Origin: Imbricaverruca yamaguchii
Taxonomy: Eukaryota > Arthropoda > Thecostraca > Neoverrucidae
Assembly: GCA_034440575.1 (NCBI GenBank)
Contig: JAOTOL010000997.1
Span: 38,501-102,500 of the forward strand
DNA length: 64,000 nt
Direction: 5' to 3'
Below the pieces are notes generated by a model. The model ran no database searches and was not told the DNA's origin. It was given only the letters and a program-made list of their open reading frames with translations. This document shows, one piece after another, positions 46,101 through 55,994 of this stretch. The translations under genes and the position numbers were made by a program. Numbering within the stretch: position 1 is the stretch's first letter; each line of letters starts with the position of its first letter.

Positions 46101-49100
46101 GACCAAGCTTGGATGCAGTATTCCAAATGTGGCCTGACGTATGCACAGTAAAGCTTCCTGATCACTTCCTCACTTCTGTATGATACATTCCTATTTATTG
46201 CCCCGAGCATTCTCAGTGCCTTCTTCCTGGCTTCCTTGGTCTGTTCTGATGCCCCCAATTTTGTGTTTAGAATAACACCTAAATCCTTCTCCTGTTGAGT
46301 CACTGATAGCACTTGGCCACCCATCAAGTATGGAGCCTTCATATGCTGCTTACCTACATGCATGATTTTGCACTTATCAAAGTTAAATTTCATTTGCCAT
46401 TCTTCGGACCACTTCACAAGTTCGTCTAAGTCTTTTTGCAGCGAGATATGCTCATCCTGACCTGTTATTGCCCTAAAGACCTTCAAATCATCTGCAAATT
46501 TCAAAACTTTACTGCTTAGGCCACTTTCAATGTTATTTACAAATATAATGAACAGTAATGGCCCTAGTACTGACCCCTGGGAGACTCCACTAAGAACATT
46601 TTGCCATGATGACTTTGTACCATTTAGCATCACTCTTTGCTGTCTATCTGAAAGCCACAACTCTATCCATTTTAAGATGCTACCTGCAATACCATGGGAC
46701 TGAAGCTGTATCATTAACCGTTTATGGGGTACCTTGTCAAAGGCCTTACTAAAGTCAAGATATGCTACATCAACCTGATTTCCCTGATCAAATTGTTCTG
46801 TGGCGAAGTTCAAAAAGTCCAAGAGGTTTGTGAGACACGATCGTCCTTTTCTAAATCCATGTTGAGTATCTTGAATCAATCTGCTACCTTCCAGATAACT
46901 AACTATTCTATCCTTGATAATTGATTCGAGTACCTTGCAGACTAGGGATGTGAGACTTATTGGCCTATAGTTTTCAACTTTCCCTCTTTCTCCTTTCTTG
47001 AAAATAGGAACTACATTTGCCCTTTTCCAATCGGTTGGAATTTCATTATGTGAACCTGATCTACAAAATATTATACTAAGTTGAAATGCCAGTTCCTTTT
47101 CAGTTTCCCGCAACACCCTAGCATAAATATCATCAGGTCCTGCTGCCTTATTTGGCTTTATTTTCCTGATATGATTGTAAACAACATCACTACCAATGAA
47201 ATCAACATCATTTGTCAGATCCCATGTATCTGAACTATGGTGTACGGTCGGCAGATTGGTCATATCTTCCAATGTAAACACTGATTTGAACTGCTTGCTC
47301 AGCTCCTCAACCATCTCACTATCCTCACCCAATGTAGTCCCATTTACTTCCAGTGGACCAATTGTGTTAGAAACTTTACTCAGCTTGTAGAAACTAAAGA
47401 ACTTTTTACTGTCCCCATTACAGTTTCTAGCTAAATCCAGTTCCTTTGCTCGCTTTGCTGCTCTGGTTTTTTGCTTCACAGTGTCTCTAGCTTTTCGATA
47501 CGCCTTTAGATTAATGACATTTGAGGCTTCTTTAAAAATTCTAAATGCAGTTTTCTTAGCCCTAATTGCTTTTATCACGTCTGGTGTAAGCCATGCTGGC
47601 TTTCCTACCCTTCTTTTGCGTCTTTGCTTTTGGGGGACATGTCTAATCTGAGTTTCCTTTAAGTAAGATTTGAACTTTTCCCACATTTCACAGGCATTTA
47701 AATTGGAGAATTCTTCTTCCCATCTGATGGCACTTAAAGCCGCTCTCATGCCGTTAAAGTCTGCTTTGTTGAAATTTGGAACCTTTACCAAATTATCCTT
47801 GATAGTTCCCCCTACATGTGCCTTGAATCTAACTATGTTATGGTTACTTTTTCCCAGAGTTTCGCCTACAGTCAAGTCTTGAACCAAGTCACTTAAATCC
47901 GAGAATACAAGGTCCAAGAATGAACCATGCCTGGTAGGTTCCGATACAAACTGGTGTAAGAACAGGTCTTCTTCAAGGCATTTCCTGAACATTTTGCACG
48001 ATGGGGAGCCAACACCAGCATTTTCATCACCTTTTAGATTAAAGTCACCGAGAATAAGGCACTTCCTCTTAATGTTTCTACTGATTTCCTCACAAATCAC
48101 CTTGTCAAGCTCCAGTTGCTGAGAATGTCGCAAGGTTCCTGATCGGTAGAAAGCTCCTATCCTAAGAGTATTGCTGTTGCCTTTTCCCACAGTGACATCA
48201 AGCCAAATGGACTCCACAGACACATTTTTATCCCCACCTGCTACTTTTTGAGAACTGAATAAGCTATTCACATAGAGCATTACACCACCCCCTTTCATTG
48301 CTGGACCCCTATTGCACGAAAACATATTGTATCCCTGGATCTCATAGTCCTGTAAGTTATCTCCAAAATATCCTTCACTGACCCATGCCTCCGTAATACA
48401 AACAAAATCCGGTTTCTCCTCAGCAACATAACACTTGAACTCATCAAATTTGGAACGGATACTCTGAGCATTAAACATCATACACTTAACAAATGCTCCA
48501 TAACCACCTTTGGCTTTTTCATATTGAGGAGTTCTTTTATCACTAGATGAACTATAACTCTGTCCCCTTGAGTTGCTGCTGTCCCTATTTGCAGACTTTG
48601 AGGTTCTATTGCCTTGGCTGACACTATTGGAATATTCCTGAGTTGGCAATGCAATTTCATCCCTCCCCACCCCATTTCCTAGTTTCCCTGAAGGACATGC
48701 TCATATACTTTGCCTAACACATGGACCCCCTTCTCAGAAAAATGCAGGCCATCCTTCTGATAGAGGTCCCACGATACATAAAACCTGCTCCACTCGTCTA
48801 CAAATGTAAAACCTAGCTCCTGGCAGAGCTTTCCTACCCTGGTGTTAGCTGCCAGTGCCCTAGAGCTCCAAGACTCCATACCTTGTCGGAATGTTCACGG
48901 ACGGAACAGAATCTTTGCGTAGGAACAGCTTGGTCTTGAAGCCCATGGACCGTTTCAGTAGGCATGATGGGTCAAAGTCACCTTCCACAAAATGGTTCGA
49001 ACAGATCCGAGCCGTCTTCAAGTTCATCGGGTCCTGTCTCGCACAAAGTTGCACCCACTGTGCTCTTCTTTTAGCATCTTTCGGAAAATTAAAATACGAG

Positions 49101-49156
49101 ATGTCAGGATTCTTCCTGAACGATGAAGCACACTTAGCCACAGAGCAGTATCCCAT
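39696..49156 (-). CDS. P-element/THAP9-type transposase gene, seven exons, frameshifted
   Basis: Minus-strand exons: 49156-48882 (THAP zinc finger), 44634-44475, 44091-43509, 42939-42710, 42344-42146, 41356-40714 and 40172-39696 (stop TGA). All junctions are GT-AG; phases agree except where two frameshifts occur. The product would cut and join P-type DNA transposons. Domains in order: THAP (1-91), basic coiled coil, RNase-H-like core, C-terminal P-element domain. Candidate catalytic acids lie in ISFDEMSL (exon 3), VFADPPHLIK (exon 5) and LNQDCLENVFSQ (exon 6), by analogy with P transposase and THAP9. Breaks: a one-base shift near 44,500 in exon 2 and a 10-bp tandem duplication near 41,090 in exon 6. 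A CR1 LINE occupies intron 1. Terminal repeats were not found, so it may be an old element copy or a decayed domesticated gene. Confidence 0.9.
40385..40690. repeat. Dispersed repeat R1, copy 3 (partial)
   Basis: CGCGAAATATGGTGGAATATA and CGACATGTCACAACTAACG, then ACATTATTTGAACACTG match the ends of the 28.3- and 36.3-kb copies, with internal deletion. It lies in the last intron of the P transposase gene. Confidence 0.55.
40714..41356 (-). pseudogene. P transposase exon 6, 10-bp duplication frameshift
   Basis: Acceptor ATATTTTCAG/GCCGCT, donor ATCCAG/GTAAAT. The first frame reads RVHLATQAFSNSVGTAM and LTVDKWFDVANSR. After GGAAGTTCACGGAAGTTCAC (about 41,087-41,106), a tandem 10-mer, the frame shifts and continues as LLPFQHGILRSI and TSRLNQDCLENVFSQLRG. 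The glutamate of that motif is the third candidate catalytic residue. Confidence 0.9.
42146..42344 (-). CDS. P transposase exon 5
   Basis: Acceptor CCCCTTAG/GAAAG, donor CTGGAG/GTAAGA. The split Arg codon joins exactly to exon 4, giving ADPIRKVWVFADPPHLIKLM. The FADPPHLIK block holds the second candidate catalytic aspartate. Confidence 0.92.
42710..42939 (-). CDS. P transposase exon 4
   Basis: Acceptor CTACTGCAG/GTTC, donor CAATCCG/GTACGT. It encodes MVRGLCAPWKQPLFYELDAA and VVAAVSDMAPSNEAMWKEAG, both typical of the P-element core. It ends in phase 2. Confidence 0.92.
43509..44091 (-). CDS. P transposase exon 3: coiled coil and start of catalytic core
   Basis: Acceptor CCGATTGCAG/T, donor CTCCAG/GTATGA. 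A heptad-like Leu/basic segment (VEICLLQRKVDRMQRI, then LRRNSILAKKAATLDQLL) precedes LPLPSMTTLSRWI and ISFDEMSLD, the first candidate catalytic aspartate region. Confidence 0.9.
44475..44634 (-). pseudogene. P transposase exon 2, one-base frameshift
   Basis: Acceptor TTTGCAACAG/GGAGG, donor GATGTG/GTAAGT. In the phase set by exon 1 it reads REERTAALERCQRHTHREQK up to a TGA near 44,500. In the phase required by exon 3 the rest reads SEAEPAADADTDSPM. Removing one G would unite the two, so I infer a one-base insertion or a base-call error. Confidence 0.65.
44690..44880 (+). mobile_element. SINE family 2, 5'-truncated copy
   Basis: GACAGCATGTTAAACTCTTGG, AAAATTCTGCCATTGAAC, GGACCCTGGTTCATGAAGC and ACCCCAGCAAGAA match the body of the tRNA-headed copy at 51.63 kb. 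Confidence 0.7.
44885..45560. other. P transposase intron 1, unannotated part
   Basis: AT-rich sequence between the SINE remnant and the LINE 3' end. No supported feature. Confidence 0.5.
45564..48878 (-). mobile_element. CR1 LINE copy B, nearly full length
   Basis: It runs from within ORF1 (48,878) through a complete ORF2 to a 3' end made of ATGTCTTT 8-bp units, which read CATAAAGA on the plus strand at 45,564-45,590. It is 5' truncated inside ORF1. It lies in intron 1 of the P transposase gene, in the same orientation. Identity to copy A is high over the shared parts, so the family was active fairly recently. Confidence 0.93.
45668..48670 (-). CDS. LINE ORF2: AP endonuclease and reverse transcriptase
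   Basis: An intact 1000-codon frame. The EN domain begins near residue 65 (MMFNAQSIRSKFDEF) with catalytic ITEAW, GDFNLKG and SNHNIV motifs. RT blocks: VPIFKKG and NYRPISLTSL (about 550-575), AYLDFSKAFDKVPHK (about 635) and KFADDLKVF (about 725), the polymerase aspartates. The first ATG in frame is at the start of EN; codons before it are open without ATG, so the real start is uncertain and may rely on reinitiation after ORF1. The usually conserved PQGS motif reads SQGS here, whereas copy A has PQGS. Confidence 0.93.
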   Translation of the reverse strand: MGRDEIALPTQEYSNSVSQGNRTSKSANRDSSNSRGQSYSSSSDKRTPQYEKAKGGYGAFVKCMMFNAQSIRSKFDEFKCYVAEEKPDFVCITEAWVSEGYFGDNLQDYEIQGYNMFSCNRGPAMKGGGVMLYVNSLFSSQKVAGGDKNVSVESIWLDVTVGKGNSNTLRIGAFYRSGTLRHSQQLELDKVICEEISRNIKRKCLILGDFNLKGDENAGVGSPSCKMFRKCLEEDLFLHQFVSEPTRHGSFLDLVFSDLSDLVQDLTVGETLGKSNHNIVRFKAHVGGTIKDNLVKVPNFNKADFNGMRAALSAIRWEEEFSNLNACEMWEKFKSYLKETQIRHVPQKQRRKRRVGKPAWLTPDVIKAIRAKKTAFRIFKEASNVINLKAYRKARDTVKQKTRAAKRAKELDLARNCNGDSKKFFSFYKLSKVSNTIGPLEVNGTTLGEDSEMVEELSKQFKSVFTLEDMTNLPTVHHSSDTWDLTNDVDFIGSDVVYNHIRKIKPNKAAGPDDIYARVLRETEKELAFQLSIIFCRSGSHNEIPTDWKRANVVPIFKKGERGKVENYRPISLTSLVCKVLESIIKDRIVSYLEGSRLIQDTQHGFRKGRSCLTNLLDFLNFATEQFDQGNQVDVAYLDFSKAFDKVPHKRLMIQLQSHGIAGSILKWIELWLSDRQQRVMLNGTKSSWQNVLSGVSQGSVLGPLLFIIFVNNIESGLSSKVLKFADDLKVFRAITGQDEHISLQKDLDELVKWSEEWQMKFNFDKCKIMHVGKQHMKAPYLMGGQVLSVTQQEKDLGVILNTKLGASEQTKEARKKALRMLGAINRNVSYRSEEVIRKLYCAYVRPHLEYCIQAWSPSYEKDCWLLERVQKRATKMVNGISNLAYEERLKKLNMFSLRYRRLRGDLIEVFKFVNGLERAYLGEMFEFNRNDAIRGHKFKIKINHSRTRLRQTFFTNRVVEHWNQLPENIVSRRTLNIFKNSIDNHYKNRGLAFQYYREG
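48679..48879 (-). CDS. LINE ORF1 remnant, SGNH/esterase C terminus
   Basis: Residues SSRALAANTRVGKLC then DEWSRFYVSWDLYQKDGLHF and EKGVHVLG resemble the last block of SGNH hydrolases, with DGLH holding the Asp and His of the triad. CR1 ORF1 proteins commonly carry such an esterase domain. The N-terminal part is lost by 5' truncation. The TAG stop lies a few bases before the ORF2 region. Confidence 0.75.
   Translation of the reverse strand: MESWSSRALAANTRVGKLCQELGFTFVDEWSRFYVSWDLYQKDGLHFSEKGVHVLGKVYEHVLQGN
48882..49156 (-). CDS. P transposase exon 1: THAP domain
   Basis: The ATG at 49156 begins MGYCSVAKC; zinc ligands C4, C9, C52 and H55 (ICSNHF) fit the C2CH pattern, with conserved P25, W34 and a terminal Pro near 90. 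It is a site-specific DNA-binding finger. The exon ends ACAAG/GTATGG in phase 2. The LINE begins within a few bases of this donor. Confidence 0.92.
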
Positions 49157-49169
49157 TACTACGAGCACT

Positions 49170-50116
49170 CAGCCTCGGAGCAGAGCTAGTCAAAGACCAG
49201 AAAAGCCTATAATATACCGGACGTAGCCGCACCACCGCCAGAGATTTGAAACGACGGTTGTGGTCTGGCGCAGTAAATGCGCAAGAGATGTCTGACCAAT
49301 GACGTCAGAAATTAAAGTGGCCCTATGGCCGCTGAAGGGACGGCACCCTCCTGGTCCCAATTCAAAATTCAGGTCAAGTTTGGTAGCAATATGCTCAGCA
49401 ACTAAATACATGTAAAGCTTCATGTAGCAGGTGCGCAAAGTTTGCCTTAAGAATAGAGATACCAAATTAAAGAATTTCGGTGTGCAGGAATGGGAGGTAA
49501 TATGTGAATAAACATGAAATGTCATACAAAACGTGCCAAACCAGCTTAGCTTACCTGCTTAGAGGTCCACCGGGACCTGACCAGTCGCGGATCCAGATTT
49601 AGACCAACTCAGAGAGTGGTTAGAATTTTCCTCCGATTTGTAGAAAACATACTCGTATTTGAACGGCGATCGCATTCGGTGGGTCCGTGAAAATAATATT
49701 TTGGTATCAAAGTGTTTTAGGTTGAGAAGAAATGGTAGTTTGGTATAAAAACTAGGAAATCATCGTTTTTGAAGACATGTCTTCGTTCTCTCCAATTAGT
49801 GGAGTATCGAAGGGGGCACAGGGGGTAGTTCCCCTCCCCCATCTGAGAGGTTGAGGACCCCAAGAATCGAGTCGGGCTTCGAAAATAAAATTGAACCAAT
49901 CTTCCTAAAAAGTCCCGCTGACCCTCTTCCAGAAATCCAACCGAGGGTCTTAATAATTTTATTGCGGCCCAAATAGTTGCACAGAGGCACCTGGAAGTGA
50001 CTCTACAGGCCCACGAAGTCGCACCGAAGCCCATGAAAATCATACTTGGTCCCACAATGATCGTCGTGACCTCGAAAACTTTCAGGGATACCAACAAGTC
50101 ACCACGACTGGCTGTG
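49170..50116. other. Flank between THAP exon and palindrome
   Basis: Upstream of the transposase start. A plus-strand frame from about 49,955 looks protein-like (AHEVAPKPMKIILGPTMIVV) and is cut by the palindrome junction at 50,117-50,122. I cannot identify it. Confidence 0.3.
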
Positions 50117-50121
50117 TTCAT
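50117..50121. repeat. Candidate 5-bp target duplication, left (TTCAT)
   Basis: Directly abuts the left outer end of the palindrome. The same five bases in direct orientation abut the right outer end. Confidence 0.5.
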
Positions 50122-50403
50122 CCGGCCCCTGTCAATGTTCATTGGCAGCCGGGGACGTCATCTGGGCGCTGATTTGGGCTTAGCACATTATAACGACAGC
50201 AAGAAATGGTACTTTTCCGCGTACGTTCCTAGCTAACAAGTATACGTGAGTGGTGCAAATTATACGTCATCTGAAAGCTTCTTTCATGGTATTTCGATAA
50301 TCATGGGAGACTTTCACACGAATGTGTTAGTTATTGTATAAAATGGTGTTATTTAGACCCATGTCATATCCATCGACACTATTTAACTTAAGCGGGCCGA
50401 GCG

Positions 50404-50475
50404 ACCCGGTGTTGGTAGCGCAGTTGGTAGCGCGTCGGTTTGCCGACTCGGAGGTAGCCGGTTCGAGCCTGGAGG
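50404..50475 (+). mobile_element. tRNA-like SINE head, left arm
   Basis: GGTAGCGCAGTTGGTAGCGCG (A-box region) and GTAGCCGGTTCGAGCCTGG (B box) give a tRNA-like 5' part. The acceptor stem does not pair properly, so this is a pol III-promoted SINE head or tRNA pseudogene rather than a working tRNA. Confidence 0.6.
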
Positions 50476-51632
50476 CCGGAAGCTTTTTGTGCGCGTCGTG
50501 GGAACTCCTTCTAATAAGCGACAGTGAATTAAGACACTGTTCACATGGGACGATCTTTTTCATAAAGAGAAGGGAAATATTCTGCAATATTCAATATTCA
50601 GATATTCTGCAAGGCTGGGGTTCTGCCACCTTAAATTTATGGTTGGGCACTTCTTCTAATCAGCCAGGCATAGGAAATACGGAACACGTCACCGCTTATG
50701 ACAGTGTCCAGGCCCACAGTCCCTTCCTCACACGGGCGGCGGAACATCGGGGGTGGGACAGGAGACAGGATCCCCTGAATTTAATCATTTGTGGCACTAC
50801 GGCAGTGCATTGCAAATATTGAGCTAAAAACTAACGGTTGCCCTTTCCCCTCCCACCAGTACACGCCGACCAACATTAGTCCCTGCTCCTCGAGGTGTGC
50901 ATATAATAACAGTACATGATTATCAAAGTGACAAAACCAACAATTGTGCATGCTGCCGAACAGTCAAATGACTGGACCCGAGCTGAAGTCAGAGCGATGC
51001 CAGTTCTAAGCTCGGCTCCACGCCTTTTACTATACACGGCGAACACACGCCACCAGGACTGCGACAAGCATTGTTTTGACAGGAGCAGACGTTTGCTAAA
51101 ATATTTCGGTGACAATCCTGAACTTTCTGGAGTGCCGGCGCAAAATTAAAAAATCACGCATTTCGTACCATGAAAGCTCGCTTTAGATTCGGGAACAACT
51201 TTGTGGAACCCGTAAGCGCTAAGACGGATTTTAGATGCCCGCATGAGGATTTCGGTTCGATTATCATGCATTGTCAAAGGCTTAACCCGGAACTTGGCAA
51301 GATTGGGGAAGCATCCCCGTTCATTCCCCACCGTGGCTTTGCCCATGTTCGCACACCGTTATTCGGCATTTTCAGTCGAAATGAATTGGCTGCGTCGCTA
51401 ACGCCATGTGAACCAACTTCTGTCATGCATGCAATATTGCAGGGTTAACAGCAATTTCTATGCCAGACCAGCTCGGAAGCAACTTTAATAACAGCTTAAT
51501 TTGCGGTTGGAATGGAAAATTACCATGCAATACCATAGATCTTTTTAATTAAATGTGTTCTATTTTTCAACTAAAGAAAATATTTTCCTTTCAAAATATC
51601 ATTTCTTTATTCGCGTCGTGCGACCTGAAATG

Positions 51633-51955
51633 CCACCCCGGTAGCTCAGTTGGTTAGAGCGCTGGCCTGTGCTGGTCTCCCCTGTCCTGGCAACACAGGG
51701 TTCGAGTCGCTTCGCGCGCTCGCGTTTAGCCCCCGGCAGGGAGTGTGAGTTGGAAACTGGCCCGATAAGGCCGGGGACGAGCTACCGGGCGGCCGTGTCG
51801 GTGTTATTGACGGCACGTTAAACTTTCGATCAAAATTCTGCCGTTGAAAAGGAATTCGTGGATCAGGTGGTGGGGCGAGGGTTCACGCAACAAGCTCTGC
51901 TTAGCGATAGAACCCTGGTTCCTAAAGCTACCCCAGCAACAACTGGGACTAAATT
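51633..51955 (+). mobile_element. SINE family 2, tRNA-headed copy, left arm
   Basis: Head: CCCCGGTAGCTCAGTTGG, AGAGCGCTGGCCTGTG and CACAGGGTTCGAGTCG. The body contains GCCCGATAAGGCCGGGGAC and TTGACGGCACGTTAAAC, ending near ACCCCAGCAACAACTGGG. A truncated relative lies at 44.69 kb. Confidence 0.75.
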
Positions 51956-52324
51956 TTAAATAATAAAAATCACGTATTTTGCAGTACAGCACGACATAAA
52001 TACGGCAACAAAAAAGTTGTTTATCAATCAGACTTTAATACGAGGAGCATGCATCTGAAGAAGACGAGACTGTCAAGATTGAGGAAGGCCCTCACTCCCA
52101 CTGCCGATTGTTTCTCGGTTGTGTACTCTGTGGTGGAAGTGAATGTGCATTTGGGCGCATTGACTGCGTTCGTCATTTTGCGCACATGAATATATATACA
52201 TTCCGGCGCCCAACAGAGTGCGTATTAAAACGATATATTGAGGAAGCACAACGCAAGACATATATTGGGAGAAGCAAACACATGAAGCAGAAAAAGAACC
52301 GTGGGTTCCTTTACGACGCAATTA

Positions 52325-52464
52325 ACTGCTAGGCCATATAGCGTCGCCAACTTCTCAAACCGATTGGTCGCGGGTGGACTAGGTAATTCCGCTGGTTGCG
52401 GGACTCGAACCCATAATATTGCGGTCAAGAGCCCAACACCCTACGGACTAAGCTACCGCGGCTC
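52325..52464 (-). mobile_element. SINE subfamily a, left arm
   Basis: The minus strand reads GCCGCGGTAGCTTAGTCCG (A box), GGGCTCTTGACCGCAA (CTT-anticodon-like loop) and GGGTTCGAGTCCCGC (B box), then the family body with GCGACCAATCGG. Derivation from a Lys(CTT)-like tRNA is suggested by the loop only. Confidence 0.75.
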
Positions 52465-53069
52465 CACCAAACGCGTGACATAAGAAGTTATCGGTAGCAG
52501 GTGCAGATAAGCCACGGTACTTAATGAGATTGCATTGCGACAATACATTACAATACCTAGCATTACAGTACGTACATATCAGGCACCTTATAAAATCGGA
52601 CGAACTGGCAAGAAAAGATGGAATATCCTCATAGTGATATCTGTGGCTGAGAACAGCTCGACATGCATACATACACAGACTACTCACGAGCACCGTAGTG
52701 GGACGATGAGTACGTGTAAACCTACAGGCTACTCTCTACCGACTTCACAAACACAGGCACATATCAGTTGTTGAGCTTGACATACGCTCGGTGCGACTGC
52801 AACACGCACGTTTAGTCTCGTGTAATATTTGTGTAGAAAGTCCTGATATGCTGCTATATGATCAACGGCAAGTTATGCACCTACGTCCAAACAATGAAAT
52901 ATTCAAACACTGATCTGAATGTGAAGTATCGCCCAAGTGCGGCCCATACTTCGCAGTCACTGAACAAACTGCTCGGCTTTCCGCTGCTGCCGCTTTGCGA
53001 GCTTGACGACGTTCACCTTGTTCACCAGCCCGAGATGAATAAATGTCCGGATCCTCGCAAAGCACTTAA

Positions 53070-53390
53070 TTATATTCTATCTATGGAATTGAATCTGGAT
53101 TCCAACACCTGGCGGAAACTTTCAATGACCTTTGGATGTCTGCTGAGATTGTTGGGTTCTTGGGCATGGTGAACACAAAACGCTGCATTCATCTGTCTGA
53201 ATGTGTGGAAGAATTCCTCTGTGGGAACCGTCAGGCCGCTAATGCTTAGGAGGCGAGTCCAGAACGCTTCTCGTGGTTCATCTTCGGGATGCGCAAATGG
53301 GTGCCCAGCGATCGGTCCGCTGGTTTCTTTCTGGCCATGGACCAAGCCACATATCATTCCCCCCCCACCGCCACGTTTAGCATTTAACAT
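53070..53390 (-). other. Unidentified 106-codon frame, left arm
   Basis: An open frame with HGQKETSGPIAGHPF, TVPTEEFFHTFRQMNAAF and HPKVIESFRQVLESRFN. The composition looks protein-like and the copy in the other arm encodes the same product. I cannot name a family. It may be one exon or a fragment of an element's gene; no clear splice sites were assigned. Confidence 0.4.
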
Positions 53391-53419
53391 TCCTTCAATT
53401 CACATCATTATCTGATGTG

Positions 53420-55040
53420 ATTTTAGCTGATATTCATTTCTATGGGAAATGAAATCTCAGCAAATCGGCAGTTCAAGTTCATGTGCTGACATCTAGAAAA
53501 TAAGTAATTTCACTAAAAAATCATATTAATATCATTCAACAAAGATTTTTCAAACACTACGAAAAACACTAATGTTGACAATGACAGTACATGCTATCCC
53601 CCACGCCATAAGACTTAAGAGGTTATGTAAAGTGTGGGGAGAATATGGAATAATATGTAAAATATGGAAAGTGTGGGGAAATGGGGTTTTTGGTGACTAA
53701 CAAAGAACACTGATGTCAAATTACAAAAATATCCTAGCTGAATCTAACCTAAACAACTGATGTTGGACCTCCTAAAACATACTCATGTTCGGTCATCTAA
53801 AACCTACTGCTATTGTATGCTGGATGTTGAACGTGATTCACGAAGGAAATGGTAGATCCATTGTACCTTAATTACACACTCGCATCAATTGTGCACCGTA
53901 TATTAATTAACCTCCTGACATGGAAACTCAGTTAATGGAAGCATACATTTTGTATCCTAGGCTGAATCTGTTATCATTACTCCATGTAGAAAGGGCTGGC
54001 CATTATTCTGCTGGAATATCATGATAAAAATGTTAGAAATAGCCACATGCAAATATATGTATTCATTTTGTTCGTATAATTAAACCTGGTTTTGGCTTAC
54101 CGTGCATGATTGCGTATCCTGTCTTCTTCCGATCTTTCCCTACTCCCAAGTAGCCTTGTTCTTCATTCAACACAGTTTATGGAAAATTATTTTCAGGATA
54201 CTGGGAAGAAGTTGCTAATAAGCTTCAAGAAGTTCAGTCCATACATCTGTCTAAAAAATTGTCTTCATTGGGGCTTCTTATATATAAATACCAAGGTTTT
54301 GGGAATTTGGAGGATAGAATAGAAACAACAGTGTTTTTCCTGAAAAAGAGGTAGGTTAGGTTTGGACTGGGGAAGGATTGTGGTGATAACTCCATTGTGG
54401 TGATAACTCCAGCCAGCATTGTTGCATATGTGATATCAAAGATATTCAATGGATGACATTGGTTTGGATACACTGTTTATACATTTAACATTATCCTTCA
54501 TTACTAATTACCCCACTCAAAGCAACACATTTCGCATTACTTCACTTACGAACTGAAAAGCGTGCATTTGCGCTGGAATACAATGGTCATATCACCTTAA
54601 TGACTTTCAGAAACATGCATTTACAATTTTTTCTTGAAATGCCACCTCAACTAAAATGCAAATCTTCTTCTGCAGGTGCAATTGTAAAAACCTCACACAG
54701 CTCCAGCCTTGCCTCTTTTCAGAAGAGAACATAAATTAGCTTCCAATAAAAATAATCACATTCATGAACAACTCGATCTGAAAATTGAGGAAGCTAAAGA
54801 AATGCCTAACTTATCCCAACCTCATTTTAGCTTTGCCTCTGTAAAAATGCGCAAAACGTCACTTGTAAACACTCAAAACTGCAATAATGAACCCTTAAAT
54901 CACATCTCACACAGTACAGGTGAGAGTGGTCACATTTTAATCACATCAATCAACTTTGCATTGGAAAGGCATATCAATAATTCAAATATTAACTAATAAG
55001 TACATATTTCCCTGTAAATTTATTTTAAGGTCTGATATTT
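53420..55040. other. Left arm, AT-rich non-coding stretch
   Basis: No supported gene. It includes the 18-bp unit present twice here (GTGGTGATAACTCCATT) and once in the right arm. Confidence 0.5.
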
Positions 55041-55345
55041 TTTTTTTGGCAATTACACCAGTATTTTTAGTGGCTACTAATAATTGGTACCACAACAGCT
55101 ACAGTGATGTAATCCTGCACAACCACTTTCATGTTCAGAATATGGCACAACACTACAAAACAATTATATGTTTTAAAGTAGCTCTATGTGAGTGGTTAGG
55201 TGACTTTGATAGAGAAAACCATCTGAATATGGATACCATCTTCATTTTTTTTAATTCAGTAAACAGTATAATTACTGGTTTGGCCACACAAAAGCAGCAG
55301 TAGAGCAATTTGTTCCATGCATTAAGTGTTTGGAAACTCCCTCTT
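55040..55345 (+). repeat. Dispersed repeat R2, left arm copy
   Basis: The best-preserved R2: GCAATTACACCAGTATTTTTAG, GCTACTAATAATTGGTACC, ATATGTTTTAAAGTAGCTC and ATTACTGGTTTGGCCACAC. Diverged relatives lie at 35.84 and 38.64 kb outside the palindrome. Confidence 0.75.
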
Positions 55346-55936
55346 ACCCTACTACCACTACTGCCTAGCCATGATACAATGGGCAAGCAATTACCAAATT
55401 GTCCACAAGTTGGTGAATGGCACAGTATTGCATGATTACATACAGCACACAGAAACAATATGATAACTGACAGGGGGCCAACGCACATACTAACATTAAT
55501 CACCAGATTGCATCAATGACATGCTAACCAAGTTGACATTGTGGGTATGAGGCCTTAATTCGCATAAATTGTCTGAGGTGCGTTCTCAATATCAACCGCG
55601 CCATGGATAAATTAATTATGGGTATGGTGCCTTTCGTTTCCAAGCCACCAGGACGCTAGCAGAATAAGAAAAAATATTCAAGCTTCAATGAATGACGAAT
55701 ATGCTTTACAACCAACGGGGAAACTAATCGTGAGAAAAGCGCCATAATTGTGCTAAATGAAAGCACCATATTTAGTATATTTATTGGTATAGTCCAAAAC
55801 TAGAATATAATTCAGCAGTATTCCGGAATAAAAGCGCTTCTGGTATATGACGTCACTTGGCGTAGGTTTTGTCTAGTTTCAACTGACTATACTAGAACAG
55901 CCAACTTTGGAGTACCTGTTGTCTCTAGTTATCTTG

Positions 55937-55994
55937 GGATGAACTGCCATCAAGACGTGGGCACGGGGGGATGGGGGGAGGGGGGGAAGAAAAT
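55937..55994. other. Palindrome spacer, 58 bp, G-rich
   Basis: A single-copy segment between the arms that includes GGGGGGATGGGGGGAGGGGG. Such a G-tract might form a quadruplex or might mark a join. Confidence 0.85.

Noticed and set aside
51633..51705. Functional tRNA gene
   Set aside because: A and B boxes are present, but the anticodon region is interrupted by extra bases, no acceptor-stem pairing is visible, and a SINE body follows.
52858..53172. 104-codon plus-strand frame in the palindrome arm
   Set aside because: It overlaps the opposite-strand 106-codon frame, has no family features, and changes between arms.
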